From Pseudomonadota bacterium (GTDB lineage: Bacteria; Desulfobacterota; Binatia; Binatales; Binataceae): DNA of 64,000 bases. The stretch spans positions 1 to 64,000 of the forward strand of contig JAJPJA010000074.1 in NCBI GenBank assembly GCA_021324455.1, read 5' to 3'. The notes beneath the pieces are model-generated. The model saw nothing but the letters and a program-made list of their open reading frames with translations, had not been told where the DNA came from and did not search any database. The translations under genes and the position numbers were made by a program. Below are positions 60,328 through 64,000 of this stretch, one piece after another (the first letter of the stretch is position 1; each line of letters starts with the position of its first letter).

Positions 60328-62607
60328 CTACGCCGCCGCTTTGGTCGCGGCGCCCGCGCCCGCCTCCTCGGCGATCGATCCCTTCTTGGAGAAGGCGACC
60401 GCAACCCCGAGCAGTACCAGCGACAACACCACGATCAGAACCCGGCCCAGTGTGACTTCGCCGATTGCCGCCGGCGCGAACGGCGCCGCCAGGATGCCGA
60501 CCAGGTTCATCACCTTGATCATCGGGTTGAGTGCGGGGCCCGCGGTGTCTTTGAACGGATCGCCGACCGTATCGCCGACGACGGCCGCCTTGTGCACGTC
60601 GGTGCCCTTGCCGCCCAGAAATCCGTCTTCGATCTTCTTCTTCGCGTTGTCCCAGGTCGCCCCGGCATTTGACATGAACACCGCCATCAACTGACCGGTG
60701 AGGATGGTACCGCCCAGAAATCCGCCCAACGCACCCGCGCCCAGGCCGAAGCCCACCAGCAGGGGCGAGAAGATCGCCAAAATGCCCGGGCCGAGCAGTT
60801 CCTTCTGCGCCGTCGCGGTAACGATTTCGACGCAGCGGCCATAATCGGGCTTTTCCTTGTATTCCATGATTCCGGGATGTTCGCGGAACTGGCGGCGAAC
60901 CTCGACCACGACCTGGTACGCCGCGCGTCCCACCGCCTTGATGGCGAAGGAGCTGAACAGGAAGGGCACCGCGCCGCCGATCAGCAGGCCGACGAACACG
61001 GTCGGCATGTTGATCTGCACGCCCAAGTCGCCCAGATGCGCCTCATCTATAAATGACCGGAACAACGACACCGCCGCGATGACCGCGGTGGCAATCGCCA
61101 GCCCCTTGGTCAGCGCCTTGGTGGTATTGCCGATCGCGTCCATCCAGGACAGCGTGCGCGAGGCTTCTTCCTGATGGATCCCGCCCATCTCGAAAATGCC
61201 GTGGGCGTTGTCGGTGATCGGTCCGTAGGTGTCCATCGCGAGGATGAACCCGGTGGTGGTCAGCAGGCCCAACCCGGTCAGTGCGATCCCGTAGAACTGC
61301 AGCGCGATCGAATCGCGGAAGATCACCATCGCGGCGATAATCGAAATCGCTATCACCACCAGCGCCCATACCGAGGACTCCAGCCCTTCGGCCAACCCGG
61401 ACAGCAACAGCGTCGCCGGGCCGGTCCTCGCGGCAGTGGCGCATTCCGTCACCGGCCCCTTGTCCGGATGCGTGAAATAGTTGGTCAGCCACAGGGTGAC
61501 GACGGCCAGCACGATACCGACCGAAGCCGTGACGGCGAAGCGCCAGTCGGGATGTCCGGTAACGGGATCGGTCAGATAGAAGTAATTGACGATGAAGAAG
61601 CCGATGATGGAGGCGACCGCCGATGCGATGTAGCCGTTGACGATCGGGCGCATCGGATCGCGCATCGTGGTGCCCGCGGGTACGCGCACCGCCATGATGC
61701 CGATGATCGAAGAGAACACGCCCACCGCGCGCAGGATGAGGGCGAAGATGATCAGCTTGAGCGCGAAGCCGCCGGCCGCCGCGCCGTAGGCCGCCTGGAA
61801 GTCCTTCTCGCCCAGGGCATAGGCGGCCAGGATGATCGCGGCCACCAGGGTAACTTCGTAGGACTCGAACACGTCCGCCGCCATCCCGGCGCAATCGCCG
61901 ACGTTATCGCCGACGTTGTCCGCGATGGTCGCCGCGTTGCGCGGGTCGTCTTCGGGAATCCCGGCTTCGACTTTGCCCACCAAATCGCCGCCGACGTCGG
62001 CCGCCTTGGTATAGATGCCGCCGCCCACGCGCATGAACAGCGCCGCCAGCGAGCCGCCGAAGCCGAATCCGACCAGCACCTTCATCGCGTCCTGCCGGAA
62101 AATCAGAAAGATGATGGTGGCGCCGAGCAGGCCCAGGCCGACGGTGAACATGCCCGAGACGCCGCCGGCCTTGAAGGCCAGTTCCATCGCGTCCTTGAAG
62201 CTGCTGAGCGCGGCGTTGGCGCTGCGCACGTTGCCCTTGACGGCCAGCCACATGCCGACGAAGCCGGCGCCGTAAGACGCGCTGACGCCCATCAGGAAGG
62301 CAATCGAGATACCCAGGGGCAGCGCGATACCATGATAGACGTGCCGGTACATGAAGAACAGCGCGATGAAGATGACCAGCACGAACCAGCGCATGGTTCT
62401 GACCTGCTGGCGCAGATAAGCCATCGCGCCCTCTTCGACCGCGTCGGCGACGTCGGTCATTGACTTGGCCCCGGGGTCGGCGTCGAGCACGATGCGGACC
62501 AGGAACAGTCCGTAGCCCAGCGCCACCAGGGCCGAGATCAAAACCAGCCACAGGATCAGCACCTGGCCGCCCGAAAGGACTGGCAAAACAATATTTGACT
62601 CACTCAT
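60328..62607 (-). CDS. hppA: Membrane-bound proton-translocating pyrophosphatase
   Basis: The 759-residue pump has about 16 membrane segments. It uses pyrophosphate hydrolysis to move protons across the inner membrane. The active-site loop DVGGDLVGKVEAGIPEDDPRN lies near residues 205-225 and DNVGDNVGDCAGM near 231-243. GNTTKALTKG near residue 495 has Lys at the position where K-dependent forms have Ala, which predicts a potassium-independent proton pump. DTVGDPFKDTAGPALNPMIKV near 690 is also intact. AGGAGA precedes ATG 62607 by about 10 bases. It is followed by a terminator and is divergent from tig. Confidence 0.96.
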   Translation of the reverse strand: MSESNIVLPVLSGGQVLILWLVLISALVALGYGLFLVRIVLDADPGAKSMTDVADAVEEGAMAYLRQQVRTMRWFVLVIFIALFFMYRHVYHGIALPLGISIAFLMGVSASYGAGFVGMWLAVKGNVRSANAALSSFKDAMELAFKAGGVSGMFTVGLGLLGATIIFLIFRQDAMKVLVGFGFGGSLAALFMRVGGGIYTKAADVGGDLVGKVEAGIPEDDPRNAATIADNVGDNVGDCAGMAADVFESYEVTLVAAIILAAYALGEKDFQAAYGAAAGGFALKLIIFALILRAVGVFSSIIGIMAVRVPAGTTMRDPMRPIVNGYIASAVASIIGFFIVNYFYLTDPVTGHPDWRFAVTASVGIVLAVVTLWLTNYFTHPDKGPVTECATAARTGPATLLLSGLAEGLESSVWALVVIAISIIAAMVIFRDSIALQFYGIALTGLGLLTTTGFILAMDTYGPITDNAHGIFEMGGIHQEEASRTLSWMDAIGNTTKALTKGLAIATAVIAAVSLFRSFIDEAHLGDLGVQINMPTVFVGLLIGGAVPFLFSSFAIKAVGRAAYQVVVEVRRQFREHPGIMEYKEKPDYGRCVEIVTATAQKELLGPGILAIFSPLLVGFGLGAGALGGFLGGTILTGQLMAVFMSNAGATWDNAKKKIEDGFLGGKGTDVHKAAVVGDTVGDPFKDTAGPALNPMIKVMNLVGILAAPFAPAAIGEVTLGRVLIVVLSLVLLGVAVAFSKKGSIAEEAGAGAATKAAA

Positions 62608-62931
62608 TTACGCATGTCTCCTGAGAACTCCGCCATCCACGAATCGGTTTCAAAAAAACGGCCGGGCCATCTTCGGCCACATCGGGCAGCAGATTGCACG
62701 GCCAGATAATTTGCGCGAAAAGCGTACGAGTTTCGCCGACTCAAGTCCAGCTATCAGCTGACATGCAGCCCGACTTTTGAGTAAATAACTGATCACCTTG
62801 CCGCTGCCGGACTACTGCCGCCCCGCGCACTATGGCTGTGTCCCGCGGAGGCAGTCCACGCGTTTGACGCCCAATGGTATGTTGATCAAAAGGCGTCCCT
62901 TATGTTTAGCTCAAAACCCTGACACACAGCC
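62608..62931. other. Divergent promoter region of hppA and tig
   Basis: These 324 bases separate two divergent genes and must hold both promoters. I could not find well-spaced -35/-10 boxes. TTGACG near 62864 is the nearest match but has no good partner. No coding frame is convincing. Confidence 0.5.
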
Positions 62932-64000
62932 ATGAATATAAATGTTGAAAGCTCATCGCCCCTGCGCCGCAAGATTACCATCGAACTCGACCAGGACGAG
63001 ATCGGACAGGAACTGGACCGTTCATATTCGCAGCTCAAACGCTCGGTGCATCTGAAGGGATTCCGCCCCGGCCGCGCCCCCCGCCAGCTCCTGGAGCGGA
63101 TGTTCGGCGACCAGGTCCGCGGCGAAGTCATCCAGAAGCTGATCAAGGAGTCGACCGAAAAGGCGCTCAGCGAAAACAATCTGACCCCGGTCGCGGAGCC
63201 GGAAATCGTCACCGAAGAAACCGACCTCAACAAGACCCTGCGATTCGCCGCCGTATTCGACATCAAACCGGAAATCACGGTCAGGGACTACGAGCATCTC
63301 AAGGTCCCGCGCGAGGAGGTTTCGGTCAGCGAAGAACAGGTTGACCAAGCGTTGGAACGGCTGCGCCAGCGGATGGCTCCGTTGAAGAAGGTCGAAGACC
63401 GCACGCGGGTGGAACCCGGCGATTTCGCTATCGTCGACCTCGACGCGTCGGCCGGCGGCCAGCCGATCGAAGGCAGCAGGATCGAACACCGTCTGCTTGA
63501 AATCTCCGACAAATCGATCGCGCACGGCTTGCACGAAATCCTGACCGGCGCGGAAGTTGGCGTCGAGGGTACCAGCCGCCGCAGCTACCCGGACGATTAT
63601 TCGGAAAAGGATCTGGCCGGCAAGGACGTCGAATGGCGCTACAAGGTGACGGAGATTTTCCGCCGCGAGCTGCCCCCGCTCGACGACGAATTCGCCAAGG
63701 ATCAGGGCGAGTTCCAGAGTTTGGCGGAGCTGCGCGATAACCTGCGCGAAAATCTGCTGGCGCAGGCCCGCCACGAAGCCCGGTCCAAGGTCCGCCAGGG
63801 GCTGCTCGAGATCGTGCTGGAACGCAATCCGGTCGAGTTGCCGCAGTCGCTGGTCGATCGCGAGATCCATCAGCTCGAGTCCGAATTCGCCTCCGCCCTG
63901 CAGTCGGGCGGGATGCCCGCGCAGCAGGCGATGGAAGAGGCGCACAAGCATCACGACGACTTCAGGCCGCGCGCCGAGAAACGCGCCCACAGCGCGCTCA
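62932..64000 (+). CDS. tig: Trigger factor, 3' end beyond the window
   Basis: This frame is absent from the ORF track because it has no stop before the window ends; I translated it directly. It gives 356 residues. The N-terminal ribosome-binding domain has HLKGFRPGRAPRQLLERMFG near residues 40-60, the G-F-R-x-G-(K/R)-x-P signature. The FKBP-like PPIase domain (about 155-245) is followed by the start of the helical chaperone domain. Trigger factor binds ribosomes and nascent chains. ATG 62932 is the natural start, although the ribosome-binding site is weak. The track's antisense ORF 63022-63990 is a shadow. clpP/clpX are often next but lie outside. Confidence 0.95.
   Translation, partial: MNINVESSSPLRRKITIELDQDEIGQELDRSYSQLKRSVHLKGFRPGRAPRQLLERMFGDQVRGEVIQKLIKESTEKALSENNLTPVAEPEIVTEETDLNKTLRFAAVFDIKPEITVRDYEHLKVPREEVSVSEEQVDQALERLRQRMAPLKKVEDRTRVEPGDFAIVDLDASAGGQPIEGSRIEHRLLEISDKSIAHGLHEILTGAEVGVEGTSRRSYPDDYSEKDLAGKDVEWRYKVTEIFRRELPPLDDEFAKDQGEFQSLAELRDNLRENLLAQARHEARSKVRQGLLEIVLERNPVELPQSLVDREIHQLESEFASALQSGGMPAQQAMEEAHKHHDDFRPRAEKRAHSAL

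Noticed and set aside
63022-63990. 322-residue minus-strand ORF
   Set aside because: It is antisense to trigger factor, whose plus frame has complete family motifs.
1-64000. CRISPR arrays, insertion sequences, phage genes, defence or toxin genes
   Set aside because: No regularly spaced repeats, transposase or integrase motifs, terminal inverted repeats, or known defence domains were found. The only tandem repeats are short and coding or start-adjacent.

Overview
The window is 64 kb of GC-rich, densely coding bacterial DNA. It holds about 52 protein genes on both strands, two tRNA genes and four good intrinsic terminators. I saw no rRNA, CRISPR array, transposase or phage gene. Several traits recall uncultured soil or subsurface lineages such as Candidatus Binatota (formerly placed near Deltaproteobacteria). 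These are many acyl-CoA dehydrogenases, three luciferase-like (LLM) oxidoreductases, molybdenum hydroxylase, DUF35/thiolase and DUF1330 genes, and secreted proteins with Thr/Pro linkers. That placement is inference from gene content only and needs a marker-gene check.

Layout. 1-7.2 kb is lipid or isoprenoid type metabolism: a crotonase-fold protein, a 3-ketosteroid-dehydrogenase-like flavoprotein, a secreted GH17 enzyme, a degenerate SDR, a SnoaL/BaiE-like protein, a DUF1330 protein and an acyl-CoA dehydrogenase. 7.3-22.5 kb is mostly envelope and carbohydrate: a SurA-like/DsbA fusion, a BON-like Gly/Pro-rich secreted protein, an orphan solute-binding lipoprotein, a GT4 plus debranching-enzyme pair, a kelch-propeller protein, an MFS transporter, an ABC exporter and a large secreted clan-A glycosidase-like protein. 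tRNA-Leu(UAG) follows. 22.7-28.1 kb has two LLM oxidoreductases and an acyl-CoA dehydrogenase/DUF35/thiolase cassette typical of side-chain cleavage of steroid-like acyl-CoAs.

28.2-43.6 kb mixes two SGNH hydrolases, a Tat-exported beta-carbonic anhydrase, a third LLM enzyme, an O-methyltransferase, hemB, two more acyl-CoA dehydrogenases, an orphan molybdenum hydroxylase large subunit, a MetE-like methyltransferase, a dienelactone-hydrolase/SnoaL fusion and a VOC protein. 44-49.3 kb is a minus-strand operon of a DUF1232-like protein, a UPF0182 giant membrane protein, a histidine kinase and a response regulator. 49.4-56.8 kb has a ThDP decarboxylase-like enzyme, a histidine phosphatase, an XRE/PBP-like regulator, a three-gene operon (ketopantoate-reductase-like, JAMM protease, M20 peptidase) and a DHOD-like protein. 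tRNA-Glu(UUC) follows. 57.5-64 kb has a bactofilin, a two-gene ABC-2 exporter, the proton-pumping pyrophosphatase hppA, and trigger factor (tig), which is cut by the window end and missing from the supplied ORF track.

A recurring theme is enzyme homologues that lack canonical catalytic residues: crotonase without both Glu, SDR without the Lys, acyl-CoA dehydrogenase without Glu, dienelactone hydrolase with Gly in place of the nucleophile, DHOD-like protein without the Cys, and an ABC exporter with SCGQ in place of SGGQ. I did not find an obvious new defence or mobile system. The best leads for new biology are the UPF0182 sensory operon, the inactive-looking DLH-SnoaL fusion, the DHOD-like protein and the secreted clan-A protein.
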